From: Candidatus Zhuqueibacterota bacterium
Lineage (GTDB): Bacteria; Zhuqueibacterota; Zhuqueibacteria; Zhuqueibacterales; Zhuqueibacteraceae
Assembly: GCA_022616415.1 (NCBI GenBank)
Contig: JAKEEU010000121.1
Location: 1-57,215 of the forward strand
Direction of reading: 5' to 3'
DNA length: 57,215 bases
Numbering within the stretch: position 1 is the first letter of the stretch; each line of letters opens with the position of its first letter. This document shows positions 11,401-18,602 of the stretch, piece after piece. The notes beneath the pieces are model-generated. The model had not been told where the DNA came from, did no database searches, and worked only from the letters and a program-made list of their open reading frames with translations. The position numbers and the translations under genes are program-made.

Positions 11401-14400
11401 GCTCGCCGGTGCAACCGTGCCGATCGCGCCGACCACTGACCAATTGGCGGACAAATCGGAAATATAATTGTCATCGGCATCAAAGCCCGCGGCATGCACC
11501 TCGAGCGGTTGGCCGGAAGCCAGCGTTGTCGCGCCAACTTCAGTCGTTTCACCGCTCGGATCCGCAAGAATTTTAATTTTGCGCAGCGCGCCGTCATTCA
11601 CCGTGATGAGGCCGGTGTCGTCGAATCCCGCAGTCGCATGCGTGGCGCGAATGGTGCCAGTCGCCGGCGAGAGCGTCGGCGCAAACGCAATGCTCGACAC
11701 GTTCGCGCCGGTCACCACCGGCGCCAAATTGCCGGCGCTGCTCCAATTTGCGGGTTGATCGCCAACGTAATTGGAATCCGCATCGAAGCCGGCCGCGTGC
11801 AATTGCAGCACCTCATCCGCGGTAATCGTCTTTGTACCAAGCTCCGTGCCGCCGCCGGTCGGGCCCTCGATCACTTTAATGAAAGCCAACGCGCCGGGCG
11901 TTACGGTAATCGTACCGGTCAAGCCGTCGATCACCGCTGGGTTGGCATGATCGGCCTTGATCTGGCCGTTGCCGACTTTCCGCGCATTCAACGTGGTGGA
12001 TATTCCATTGGTTGGCGTTAGCGTGCCAATGCCGCCGGTGACGGTCCAATTCACCGGTTCGTCACCTCTATAATTGTCATCGGCATCATAGCCGCCGGCA
12101 TGAACAACGAAGGTTTCGTCCGCGTTCATGGAATGATCGGCCACCACCGCGGTCAGGTTTTGATCGCCGGTCAACACTTTCACGTGATGCAGCGCGCCGA
12201 CGGAAACAGTAATGGCGCCCGAGGTGTCATCGCTGGCTGAAACATGATCGGCGACGATGCGGCCGACGCCGGGAGTTCGCAGCGTCAGCGTGGTGGAGGT
12301 GCCGTTTAGATTATCGAGCGTGCCAATATTGACACCGATAACCGACCACGTCACTGGTTGATCGCCGAGATAATTGTTGTTGGCATCGTAGCCGGCGGCA
12401 TGAACTGTCACCTCTTGATCGGTATTGCGCGATATGGCTCCCAATTTCTGCCCGTCGCCGGTTGGCCCTTCAACAACTCTCACGTAGCTCAAATTGCCGG
12501 CCTTCACTTTGATGACGCCGGTCTGATCATTGCCCAACGTGGCATGTTGCGCCGTGATCACGCCAGAACCAACCGTGCTCGCCGTCAATGTAGTGGAAGC
12601 TCCCGACGAGGGATTCAATGATCCGATGCCGCTGCTCACATTCCACGTCACGCTGACATCGGCTTTCCAATTGTCGTCGATATCGAAGCTGCTGGCATGA
12701 AAGTCTCGGGTTTCGCCGGTAAAAAGGGAGTCGCTCGTCGCTTCCTCGGTTGGGCCGCTCAAGTCTTTCAAAATTTTGATATGATGATCCGGGCCGAGGA
12801 TGACCGTAATCGTGCCGGTGCTCGCATTGCCTGCTGTAGAATGTGTGGCCGTTATAACGCCCGTTCCCGGCGTTTTGGGATCGAATGTCGTGCTGATGCC
12901 GAAACTGGATGACAGGGTGCCAATGGAACCGGTGATGCTCCAGGTGACGTTAACATCGCCAAGATAATTGCCACTGGCATCGAAGCCGGCCGCATGAACC
13001 GGCAGCGTTTCATCCGTCCTAACGGTGCGATTGCCAACTTGCGTCGTATTGCCGTTAGCGCTATCCATAATCCGAATAAAACTGAGCGTGTTGGTGTTCA
13101 CGGTGATGGTGCCAGTGGAACCGTCATTAAGGGTGGCGTGATCAGCGGTAACCGTGCCGGTCCCGGCGGTTGTCGCCGTGAACGTTGTGTTGGTGCCTGA
13201 GGTTGGACTGACAAAACCGATATTGCCGTTGACCCTCCACGTGACCGAGACGTCGCCAATGCGATTGCCATCCGCATCGAAACTGCTGGCGTGCATCGGC
13301 AAGGGATCGCCGGAATTTAAAGTCACGTTGCCCACCGGCGGGGTATTGCCGAAGGCAGTTTGCAAAACCCGGACGCTATTCGGCACACCGGTCGCTATCG
13401 TAATGTTGCCGGTGGTGTCATCGACGACACTCGCAGTGGCGTGATCGGCAATAATTTTTAGCGTGCCAACCTTGTTGGCGGAAAACGTGGTAAAACTGGA
13501 CGAGGTCGCCGGACTCACCACACCCAAAGGTGGAACGCTCGGCGGCACCGCCTGCATCACCCAATTCACCGGCGGGTCGCTGATGTAATTGCCATGCGCA
13601 TCGTAACCCGCCGCGTGCAAAGGCAATTGATCATCTGCCGTCATATTATGAGTCGTAAACTCCGTACCGGGGCCGCCGCCGGTGCCTTCAACAATCCGCA
13701 CGCGCGACAACGCGCCAGGTTGCACCGTGAACGGAAGGGAGGCGCCATTCTTGCCGCCGCCAGTCGCGGTGATCACGACACCTGTTTGCGCCAAAGTAAT
13801 CTGCGCGTTGTTGACGGTCACCGATACACCGTTCATCGCCACGCTCGCCGGTGTCAGCGTGGTCGTGTTGTCCGTGAGCGCAACCGACCCGTTGAAGCTC
13901 ACATCGTTGTTATTCGCATCTTTTGCCGTAATCGTAAGAGAAAACGGCGCGCCGGCCGCTTGCGTCGCGATAGGGCTGAAGACAAAGTGATCCAGTCCGC
14001 CCGCCACAACGTTGAATGCGTTGGAAGCGCCGGTGTGTCCGCTGCCGTCACTCACGGTGATGATGCGGTTATTTCCAACAGCAGGAACGGCGACGCTTTC
14101 GACGCGCACGCCGCTGGCAAACGCGCCGCTGATCGCCGGCGTGATGGAGCCGGAATTGATGGCGATCGTCACCGCGCCGCCGAAACCCGTGACCGTGTTG
14201 TTGTTGACGTCTTGCGCCGTTATGGTAATCGGAAAACTCACACCCGCGGCTTGATTCGGAATGGTTGCAATTGCAAAATGGTGCAAATTTCCCGCAATGA
14301 CATTGAACGGATTCGAGGTGTTGCTTTTACCCAACCCGGTCACGGTGATTTGATCATTGGTGAAGCTCTTAGTGATGGTGAAATTCTGCGTCAGCGTGCC

Positions 14401-17400
14401 GTTGATAAAGGGATTACTCGTCACCGGCGTGATGGAGCCGCTGAGATCGCTCACTGTGACCGTGCCGTTGAATGCAGTCACCGGGTTGTTGCTGGCATCC
14501 CGCGCCGTAATGGTGATCGGGAACGGCTGCCCGGCGGTCTGATTGCCGATGGTGTTAATGACGAAATGATCGACCGTCACCGCCGTTATGTTAAACGGAT
14601 TGGAGTTGCCGCTGGCGCTGCCGCTGCTGACGGTGATGACGTCGCCCGTGCGGGTTTGGCTGATTTTCACGCTTTCGTTCCGCACGCCGTTGATGAACGG
14701 CAGGCTCGCGGTGGGCGTGATGGTGTTCGTCAAATCACTAATCGTCACCGTGCCGTTAAAGCTTGTGGCCAAATTGCCATTGGCATCGCGAGCGCGAATC
14801 GTGATGCTGAACGGCTCGTTCGTGGCCTGATCGGAAATGGGGTCGATGGTAAAACCGGCCAACCCGCCGGCAATGACATTAAACAAATTCGAAGCGCCGG
14901 TGCGAGCCGGCGACCCACCCGTAACCATAAGCTGGTTATCCAAGCGCGCCTGATTGATGGTCACACTTTGTGAGGCCAGCTCGCCGTTGACAAAATTGGC
15001 GCTCGTCAGATTCAGCGTCCCCAAATCCGTGATCATCACGGTTTCGTTGAAGTCGGTGACGGTATTGTCAAACTGGTCTTGCGCCACGATTTTGATGTTG
15101 AATACGGCGCCGGCGGTTTGTGGCGAGTTGATATTGTCCCCGCTCGTGTTGGTCACGGCAAAATGGTCGAGCGTCCCCGCCTCTGTATTGACCGCAAACG
15201 TATTGGACGAGCCGCTCTTGCCGCTGCCGTTCGCCGTGATGACCGCATCGGATTTCGCTTTTTTAATCTTGACGTCAGTGGCCGCTTGTGTGGCTTGCCC
15301 GGAGAAGACGAGACTCGAAGCGGTCAAGGTGCCGGTATTATCCGACAAGGTTACGATGCCGGTGTGGCTCACATTATTGTTGTTGGCATCCTTGGCGGTG
15401 ACGGTAACCGTGAAATTCCTGCCCGCGGCTTGCGAGCCAATCAAAGGTATGACGAAATGGTCAAGGCCGCCGGGATCGACGTTGAACGCGTTGGAGGAGG
15501 TCTGGCGCACGCCGTCCGTCACCGTGATGATTTTGCCGCTGCCGCTCGCCGGCACCGTGACATTGCCATTCCACACGCCGGCGACAAAATTGCTGCTATT
15601 GAGGGGCGTAACAGCGCCGCTATTAATGTTAAAGCTGACCGTTCCGGCAAAACCAGTGACGGTATTTTGATTGGCGTCCACCGCGGTAATCGTCAGCGGA
15701 AATGGAACGCCGGCCGTTTGCGGCGAGGGAATGGCGCTCAACATAAATCCGGCCAGATTGCCGGCATTGACCAAAAAGCTGTTGGAAACTGCCGACGCGC
15801 CGCCGCCATTGACCGTGATCACATCTGCGGCGGAAGTCTTCGTGATCGTAACGCTCTGCGAAGCCAGCACGCCATTGGTAAAACTGCCGCTGGTCAACGG
15901 GCTGATCGAATTGGTGGTGTTGGAAAAAGCCACTGTGCCGTTGAACGAAGTGACACTATTATTGAAGAAATCACGCGCGACGATTTTAATGTTGAACGGC
16001 GTGCCGGCCTGCTGAGCGCCGATGCTGCCGTTGCTCGTATTGGTCACTAAAAAATGGTCCAGCGCCGCAGAATTCACCGTAAAAACATTCGAAGCGCCGG
16101 TTAAGCTGCCGCTTTTTGCCGTAATCGACACAATCGCCTGCGCGCGAGTGATATTGACGTCAACCGTGACCGCGCCGCCCGTGGTGATCGTCGCCGCTCC
16201 CGGCGTGAGCGTGCCGGTATTGTCCCCAAGCTCAACCGCACCGGCGAATCCCGTTGCCACGTTGCCGTTGGCGTCTTTCGCCGTGATCTTGATGCTGAAA
16301 TTCGTTCCGGCCGTTTGCGTGCTGATAGTACCTTCGCTGGCGTTGGTCACTGCAAAAGATATCGCCGTTCCCGAATTCACCTCAAACGCATTTGAAGTCG
16401 TACTAAAAGTTCCATCAGTAACATTAATAATTTTGCCCGTTCCGCTCGCCAACACCGTGACGTTGCCATTCCAAACGCCGGCGACAAAATTTCCGCTGAC
16501 AACCGGCGCCAAGGAACCGCTGTTGAGCGAGAAATTGACCGTGCCGGTGAAATCCGTGGCTGTATTGCCATTGGCATCCAGCGCGGTTACCTTCACCGGA
16601 ATGGGCACGCCGGCGGTTTGGGGGGAGGGCACCGGATCGATCTGAAAACCCGCCAAATTCCCCGAGCCGACGAAAAATCCATTGGAAGAACCGGTTTTAA
16701 TCGGTTCGCCGCCGCTGGCGGTAATTAAATCCGCGCTGGCGATTTTGTTGATCGTGACCGACTGAGAAGCGAGAATACCGCTGCTGAAATTGCCGCTGAT
16801 GGTTGGCGTGATGGAGCTGGTGGTATTGGACAAAGTGACGTTGCTCGTGAAAGCGGTGACGGTATTGTCGTAGACATCCTGCGCCACCAAACGAATGTTA
16901 AATGGCGCTCCCGCCACTTGCGAGCCAATGATGCCGCTCGTGCTCGTCACCGCAAAATGATCCAACGGACTGTGCACGACCGTAAAAGCATTTGAAGTAC
17001 CGCTTAGGCCACCGCTCACCGCGGTGATCAGAACGCCCGTTTGTGCTTTCGTGATCGTCGCATTGCTCACCGTCGCCGTGCCAGTGCTGGAAATGACGGC
17101 TGTCGGTGGCGTTAGCGTGTTGGTATTATCCAAAAGACTGAGGGTTCCGGTAAAACTCGTAACGGTGTTGCCGTAAATATCTTTTGCCCTAATAGTTAAA
17201 TTGAATGGCACTCCGGCTGTCACCGTGGACACCGGGTCGAATGTAAATCGTTGCACCGGCCCCGGAGCAATATTGAAAAGGGCCGAGGTGGCGGTGTCGA
17301 TCGGAGCATCCGCATTCGTCAGCGTTTCAACAAAAATTCTGAAGCCGGCGGCCAGAGTGGAATTGTTCACCACCGCAATTCTAAAAGAGGCGTCGGTTAA

Positions 17401-17808
17401 TTCTGGCAACGAGGCGCCGAAGCCGTCGCGCGTCAGCGTGACGACCTGCCCGGCCGGAGTCACATCGGCATAGCCGCCGTTCAAGCCGCTGATATTTTGG
17501 GCAAGAGAAACGTTGGCCACATCGAAGCCGGCGGGAAAGGTCAGGCGAATTTTACCATCAATTGGAATAACGCCGGTTGCGCTGCTGGTGAAATTAATGG
17601 TGTAAATCGTTCCAGCACCTGCCACAGGATTCGAGGGTGCGACAGTAACACCGGTTAGCCTTCCTTGTCCGAATACAAATGAGGGTGCGACGAAAAGCAG
17701 CAAAATCACAGAGGCACAAAACATACGGGCAATGGCCAGGCCACGGTCCGTTTTCCGCGAGCACCGCAGGCAATGCAGAGCACGAATCATCAGCATGATG
17801 AGATTCAC
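2416..17808 (-). CDS. Giant secreted repeat protein with type IX-like sorting tail
   Basis: A 5130-residue protein starting at a GTG that overlaps the upstream stop by 4 bases. Residues 1-48 form a long signal peptide ending FVAPSFVFGQ. About 50-180 is a beta-rich domain that resembles the separate small gene upstream. About 180-1365 holds 12 repeats of ~98 residues (LDHF...QTAGVPF...DANGNTVTGF...). About 1369-2270 holds 9 repeats of ~100 residues (VRVVEGPTG...LHAAGYDADDNY.GD.PVTW). One invasin-like unit follows, then about 20 CARDB-like repeats (VTPSQSTVTAGMTK.W.V...V.NNGG) to ~4840. The end carries SFYNYPNPFSPN and NGVYIAILKT...KVAVVK, a FlgD/type IX sorting tail, starting near residue 5030. 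All repeats look like Ig folds, so a long fibre on the cell surface, perhaps an adhesin, is likely. The acidic DADDNY loops could bind calcium (inference). No enzyme domain is visible. Confidence 0.88.
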   Translation of the reverse strand: MNLIMLMIRALHCLRCSRKTDRGLAIARMFCASVILLLFVAPSFVFGQGRLTGVTVAPSNPVAGAGTIYTINFTSSATGVIPIDGKIRLTFPAGFDVANVSLAQNISGLNGGYADVTPAGQVVTLTRDGFGASLPELTDASFRIAVVNNSTLAAGFRIFVETLTNADAPIDTATSALFNIAPGPVQRFTFDPVSTVTAGVPFNLTIRAKDIYGNTVTSFTGTLSLLDNTNTLTPPTAVISSTGTATVSNATITKAQTGVLITAVSGGLSGTSNAFTVVHSPLDHFAVTSTSGIIGSQVAGAPFNIRLVAQDVYDNTVTAFTSNVTLSNTTSSITPTISGNFSSGILASQSVTINKIASADLITASGGEPIKTGSSNGFFVGSGNLAGFQIDPVPSPQTAGVPIPVKVTALDANGNTATDFTGTVNFSLNSGSLAPVVSGNFVAGVWNGNVTVLASGTGKIINVTDGTFSTTSNAFEVNSGTAISFAVTNASEGTISTQTAGTNFSIKITAKDANGNVATGFAGAVELGDNTGTLTPGAATITTGGAVTVDVNITRAQAIVSITAKSGSLTGASNVFTVNSAALDHFLVTNTSNGSIGAQQAGTPFNIKIVARDFFNNSVTSFNGTVAFSNTTNSISPLTSGSFTNGVLASQSVTITKTSAADVITVNGGGASAVSNSFLVNAGNLAGFMLSAIPSPQTAGVPFPLTITAVDANQNTVTGFAGTVSFNINSGAVTPLNSSNFVAGVWNGNVTVPASGSGKIITVTDGVRQTSSNAFNVDPGGLDHFVIPLIGSQAAGRNFTVTVTAKDANNNNVSHTGIVTLSDNTGTLTASSLVFSGQATQAATDVKIKKAKSDAVITANGSGKSGSSNTFAVNTEAGTLDHFAVTNTSGDNINSPQTAGAVFNIKIVAQDQFDNTVTDFNETVMITDLGTLNLTSANFVNGELASQSVTINQARLDNQLMVTGGSPARTGASNLFNVIAGGLAGFTIDPISDQATNEPFSITIRARDANGNLATSFNGTVTISDLTNTITPTASLPFINGVRNESVKISQTRTGDVITVSSGSASGNSNPFNITAVTVDHFVINTIGNQTAGQPFPITITARDASNNPVTAFNGTVTVSDLSGSITPVTSNPFINGTLTQNFTITKSFTNDQITVTGLGKSNTSNPFNVIAGNLHHFAIATIPNQAAGVSFPITITAQDVNNNTVTGFGGAVTIAINSGSITPAISGAFASGVRVESVAVPAVGNNRIITVSDGSGHTGASNAFNVVAGGLDHFVFSPIATQAAGAPFSLTITAKDANNNDVSFNGSVALTDNTTTLTPASVAMNGVSVTVNNAQITLAQTGVVITATGGGKNGASLPFTVQPGALSRVRIVEGTGGGPGTEFTTHNMTADDQLPLHAAGYDAHGNYISDPPVNWVMQAVPPSVPPLGVVSPATSSSFTTFSANKVGTLKIIADHATASVVDDTTGNITIATGVPNSVRVLQTAFGNTPPVGNVTLNSGDPLPMHASSFDADGNRIGDVSVTWRVNGNIGFVSPTSGTNTTFTATTAGTGTVTADHATLNDGSTGTITVNTNTLSFIRIMDSANGNTTQVGNRTVRTDETLPVHAAGFDASGNYLGDVNVTWSITGSIGTLSSSFGISTTFDPKTPGTGVITATHSTAGNASTGTITVILGPDHHIKILKDLSGPTEEATSDSLFTGETRDFHASSFDIDDNWKADVSVTWNVSSGIGSLNPSSGASTTLTASTVGSGVITAQHATLGNDQTGVIKVKAGNLSYVRVVEGPTGDGQKLGAISRNTDQEVTVHAAGYDANNNYLGDQPVTWSVIGVNIGTLDNLNGTSTTLTLRTPGVGRIVADHVSASDDTSGAITVSVGALHHVKVLTGDQNLTAVVADHSMNADETFVVHAGGYDADDNYRGDEPVNWTVTGGIGTLTPTNGISTTLNARKVGNGQIKADHANPAVIDGLTGTITVTPGALAFIKVIEGPTGGGTELGTKTITADEVLQLHAAGFDADSNYVGDQPANWSSAGNLAPVVTGANVSSIAFAPTLSPATGTIRATHATAGFDDTGLITVNDGALRKIKILADPSGETTEVGATTLASGQPLEVHAAGFDADDNYISDLSANWSVVGAIGTVAPASGISTIFTAGASGTGSIRATAAGNLEDVAGPITVIPGGVAKIILRTAPNGGGAPFNNLNMTADQEATVYAAGYDVGNTFLGDVNVTWTSTGNLTPAVSATGSSVTFSPTLANADGSVNGLIIGEYSPSIKDSTGTITVLPGNPSGTVNLIATPSGLPSDGASTSTITTTSTIKDADGNDVGAGKRFTVTLAPGNLGTITTPDLDPGTPDVQIETNASSQLSFVFQAGTTGGIVNVNVVSLSGATGSTPISLGSISILSVNTSPTTVSRGQTGISVSMLVQNVSSVALTEVTAGLTFTGSTDRTGEYTVTPSPSNPTTLAGNSTATFSFIVNVGANATLETVTLNGTVSGKVNGTPVSASNANQTDAWTVQLPAALSVTSVTAAPDTVAQGQTGIEVRVRVANNLGQTTSANAVIDSVRLVFKQGALIKTSDYIIGSPTGPGSIAGNAEVEYTFLVNVGSAATLGLITIDASAYGKEGNTGSLLTDTEAGAPDTWRVIEGNVFTIVTITPSQSTVTAGMTKPWQVRMELNNAGSSPIQLNLAPDKTFIRFIIGSQNVTSQFGITSPTALDEGGTVLAAGNSGHLTFGITPTGSTPGTATISGFAEGRDQAGQTVTDNTNDFGTGAVTVQSPGTMKIDRIDVSQSPVTANRGKDWIITATVTNEGESAVRLDSMNITVGNNIGYLFIKPSTFKDGTSVLGTRETKLLDVVVDQTGSQTGAALPIAVTLKGTETNSGRLVTSTGVNGSINVQSQAVLEITSVTPSRPSVTTNQAAAWNVTVAVRNNGGSQAVVKSDSSTNLRFRIGTQFQSGYTVTLQSAPTIGAGQTANLVFQVTTTGPNPGAAALWVKVAATETNSDAEVIDTDNSSSVLVQSPPSVSYIANGMQPDIVNIGSSYAFKVRVRNAASAATVALNPANTRFLFSGGPANFVATLDANFVQNIPSGDTTLTFVSAQIPASMPPGTYQPVVELRGTENGNSFSRDLPVTNDLRVTAAAQVAIVSVQPSQSTVTAGMTKPWNVVVRVANNGGFQVRLDSVSLQLINGIDRRSEYDIVYPSQFLGSASPFLATGATDSLRFDFNRTGATTGPTALTVRLFVTDLSSNQQITPPPLGNTSFIVQSPAVIRVTGISTSQPTVTANRTTDWTITATVTNEGGSTIRLHPALDSLKVTIDNDLSYIYVKPTMFTDGTNLLGGGQTKSLAITVDQTGSQTGILPIRVDLKGIETNSDRLVVSTGVSGSINVQGQAVLEILSVTPSRPTVTINQTAAWTVTAAVRNNGGSQVTVASDTSTNLRFRIAGQFQNGYDVTQQSAPTIGAGATANVIFRVNTTGPNPGTAELWVKVAAIETNSDTTLTVTDNNARVLVQSPSSVTYIPNSMQPDIVNIGTFYTFTVRVNNAAGAATVALNPAATTLSFSGGPATFTATLDANPGKVQSIASGDTTLTFVSTQIPTNMPEGTYTPVVELRGTANGNPFNDSFSVTPNELQVALPAQVAIVSVQPSQSTVTERMTKQWNIKAAVTNNGGFSVRLDSVKLRLFSGNDVTSEYTFSEPTAFVSGNTTLAAGATDTLRIDINVTGSKLGNTTAQVRLFVTDQSNNLPIIPAPEGTTDFLVQSQAALRIISITPSQPTVTRNQTQQWHIDMRVTNLGQSEVDVNFNNSVTGVTLGFSAGYTIQQPTTFLSGSTRLLGSATDTLRFRITATGSQTGLNTIHGRIAGTERNSGAPRSDDTNDNGSGQVLVQAPAQLRIDTVRVVGAPNAPFVNLSQPFGVRVVVRNLGEETADSVRVRLVTDGNSQIIPLNGAPAFNIGNGLAVATTFSITADDVENLSGEKFQALITGATAHNTGASITPQTALDDTAVVIIQRPANLVIEKVVASRDTVSAGQTDDWFVYAVVRNSGAATMTLNTPDRNQLRIAIDGAQQTDYGIEVDPVLLQNGNLTLTGGESDTLRFTVTSTGLSSGAASLIVSLGAVDRNDLKPVSAPGTGQIYVRTTATVRLVQTDPVVLRPLINGTAFVNVDQVFSVKLTVENTGFEDVKDVVVRLQTDGPSRILTPEQTISSIIARDQQEISFSVEADTAAVAGTPPEIFTARVASALTVQGNQPATILASLDSTAQVVVQRPARLSVAASIQNNELKLSTNQSFDFSALITNSGQAPVDGSGLVRFIHPPEFTIVTGAEVRSFTVGQLVTWQVRAPLTPTNAADLRVQITKAAVDSNSQTLALLGKDADTLTVQVFHADLRIVSLEITSPPGAKDRILSTEQEFDFTARLSYNVIREPQIHLRVPAGYDTLSATPFGETVTWRVKATATANAIPVYLVVTASGKDGNGDPIPPVTDPPVTDSLSVTTMNKASLSLSAEISDPPGARDRVVSRGQEFTVTARVLNDGTAGVQGTARLKIEYDPAQGFSTGEPDEKDVNVGSSVQWKFTTPSQAANDIFIVKYIDVPADTNTNASAALTDNRSQVRFDVRTDSVESELRLVSFKVIFPGGATDNGLSTGQLFYVRAQVLGVRANQVTVKLTEPLGFFTNDNTQQVFPGELNEQRDVNWTFQAPLASRLDSMVVTVSGNDANDNSRALPTVRRSFTLSVVEQARLSVSGEISSPLSARADGIVTRNQLFTVTARVANLGAASLAAGSRALLELTLPRDASIPLADDYSTTSILQQEITDFVNGVATWEIKARSIASTQIDNIRVRLLQPYPKDENTDFTATIEDVEDLIPIQTETKTLVVQMLPHTSAGPVAQGEKSSVMMRLKLTNQGNLNSTNILLRGFTLFVRDRNDAPLNANGVIKALRVVDTHRSAQELGSLTSIPATDSLKIPFAPADTLLGGVPDSVDVVVDIADNNASGSVFRLTFMKEADVDAIDQDSPLDGKVEIIFLDERGNNLDAAQVTSQKRVINTANFEKSFYNYPNPFSPNRDIAKNGKPGTTFYYSSSQSVDIELRIYTLLGELVYERSFKANDPEGRSNYLSWNGYNGNGDPVLNGVYIAILKTSAGTTTTKVAVVK
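3290..10650 (-). repeat. Repeat class C: about 20 CARDB-like units
   Basis: About twenty diverged units of 110-125 residues, each opening with a pattern like L.I.SVTPSQ.TVT.NQT..W.V...V.NNGGS and closing near LVQSPA. This matches the general look of CARDB-type Ig modules. The last four units are more diverged (SPPGAKDRILSTEQEF). Boundaries are estimates. Confidence 0.7.
6575..9525 (-). repeat. Tandem duplication of a four-unit block (about 1,473 bp each)
   Basis: Two adjacent blocks, about 6575-8050 and 8050-9525, encode the same order of four class C units: VTANR.-DW, VTPSRP-.VT.NQ, MQPDIVNIG and QPSQSTVT. The DNA word GATATTCACAATATCCGGCT occurs at 7261 and again at 8734, an offset of exactly 1,473 bases (491 codons), so the whole block was copied in frame. 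Confidence 0.85.
10985..13690 (-). repeat. Repeat class B: 9 units with acidic DADDNY loop
   Basis: Nine tandem units of about 300 bases encoding V+V.EGPTG.G...LG...(T/N)ADE.L.(V/L)HAAG(Y/F)DAD.NY.GD..VTW. The DADDNY/DANNNY segment is conserved in every copy except the last, which has DVGNTF. Boundaries are estimates. Confidence 0.75.
13690..17275 (-). repeat. Repeat class A: 12 Ig-like units of the giant protein
   Basis: Twelve tandem units of about 290-300 bases. Each starts with an F-hydrophobic strand (LDHFAVTNTS, LAGFQIDPVPS) followed by QTAG.PF.I.I.A.D...N.VT.F and a TVT/NFVNG strand. Two sub-types alternate in part: LDHF units and LAGF units. Boundaries are estimated from the protein. 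Confidence 0.75.
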
Positions 17809-18329
17809 TGGATTATGAATTTAACTTCCTTGTTGGTAGTGACAGTTTTGGCGAACGGCGTGGCGGCGGGAAGCTGTACGGTCACTTGATGTGAAGCAGA
17901 AAAATCCGGCGGATTGACGACGAGTCCGAGTTGCAACGAGACTTTCCGTCCCGGCGGAATTTTCTCGCCGAGTCCGGTGCGGCGCAAATGCACTTCCTGG
18001 CCCTTGCGCTCCAGCTTGAAGCCGCCGTTGATCAGGCTCGAACCGGCAATCTCAAGCTGGCTGAGATCGAACGCGCGCGGGAACGTCACGACGATTTCCG
18101 CGTCGCGCGCCAGCGTGTCGGTGGTCACAAAACGCAGCTCGTAAAGCGAGGGTTTGCCGGGCTGGGCGCGCAAAGCATGCACGGTGAGCGAATCACGGCC
18201 TGTGGTGTTGGCGGCGGCTTGGACCGAAGCCTTCTGCTGGCCCCAAACCAGGCTTCCAATCAGCAAGACTGAAAGGAGTGCGTAAAACGCAACTCGCGAT
18301 AACCGGCGATCTAACAAAATTGAGAGCAT
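17805..18329 (-). CDS. Small secreted protein resembling the giant protein's first domain
   Basis: A 174-residue protein starting at the ATG at 18329, which has AGGA eight bases upstream; an ATG at 18338 is closer to that site and less likely. It has a signal peptide (LLSVLLIGSLVWGQQ) and then one beta-rich domain. Its pattern Y.L.F.T...L..DAEIVVTFP.AFDLS...I.G.SLINGG......G..V.L.R.GLG..IP corresponds to residues ~70-150 of the giant protein (IRLTFPAGFDV...ISGLNGGY...VVTLTRDGFG). Its stop overlaps the giant gene's start by four bases (GTGA), so the two are probably translationally coupled. Function unknown; it could be a partner or a trimmed paralogue of the N-terminal domain. Confidence 0.75.
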   Translation of the reverse strand: MLSILLDRRLSRVAFYALLSVLLIGSLVWGQQKASVQAAANTTGRDSLTVHALRAQPGKPSLYELRFVTTDTLARDAEIVVTFPRAFDLSQLEIAGSSLINGGFKLERKGQEVHLRRTGLGEKIPPGRKVSLQLGLVVNPPDFSASHQVTVQLPAATPFAKTVTTNKEVKFIIQ

Positions 18330-18387
18330 AATTTCCATCCTGTATGCTATGTTTTAAAAAGCTTAAGGCAAAATTATTTGTAACTAT

Positions 18388-18602
18388 CTCGACAATGTTA
18401 AGTTAGTTTGTGGAGGCCCATGAACTCACCCCCCGGCCCCCTCTCTTAAAAAGAGAGGGGGAGTTTCGTGGGTGGAATCGAGAGAGTTGAGTTCAAATCC
18501 AGCTCGACTCCCCCTTCTCTTCCCAAGAGAAGGGGGCAGGGGGATGAGTTCAAAGACCACCAGCCACAAAAGCCACTTCTTTCTAACTTAACATTGTCAA
18601 GT
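18388..18602. repeat. Nested palindromic intergenic element (MITE- or REP-like)
   Basis: Perfect 16-bp terminal inverted repeats, GACAATGTTAAGTTAG at 18391-18406 and its complement at 18583-18598. Inside them lies a second, nearly perfect 27-bp pair at 18421-18447 and 18525-18552. Inside those are two hairpins of their own, CCCCCTCTCTT/AAGAGAGGGGG at 18437-18461 and a matching one near 18510-18536. Weak similarity (AAGGCAAAAT) continues outside the outer arms. No protein is encoded, so it is probably a non-autonomous mobile or cruciform-forming repeat. Confidence 0.75.

Noticed and set aside
2843..17473. Many long plus-strand open frames opposite the giant gene
   Set aside because: They are shadows of a high-GC repetitive coding strand: low-complexity Arg/Ala/His-rich translations, no ribosome sites, and they mirror repeat boundaries.
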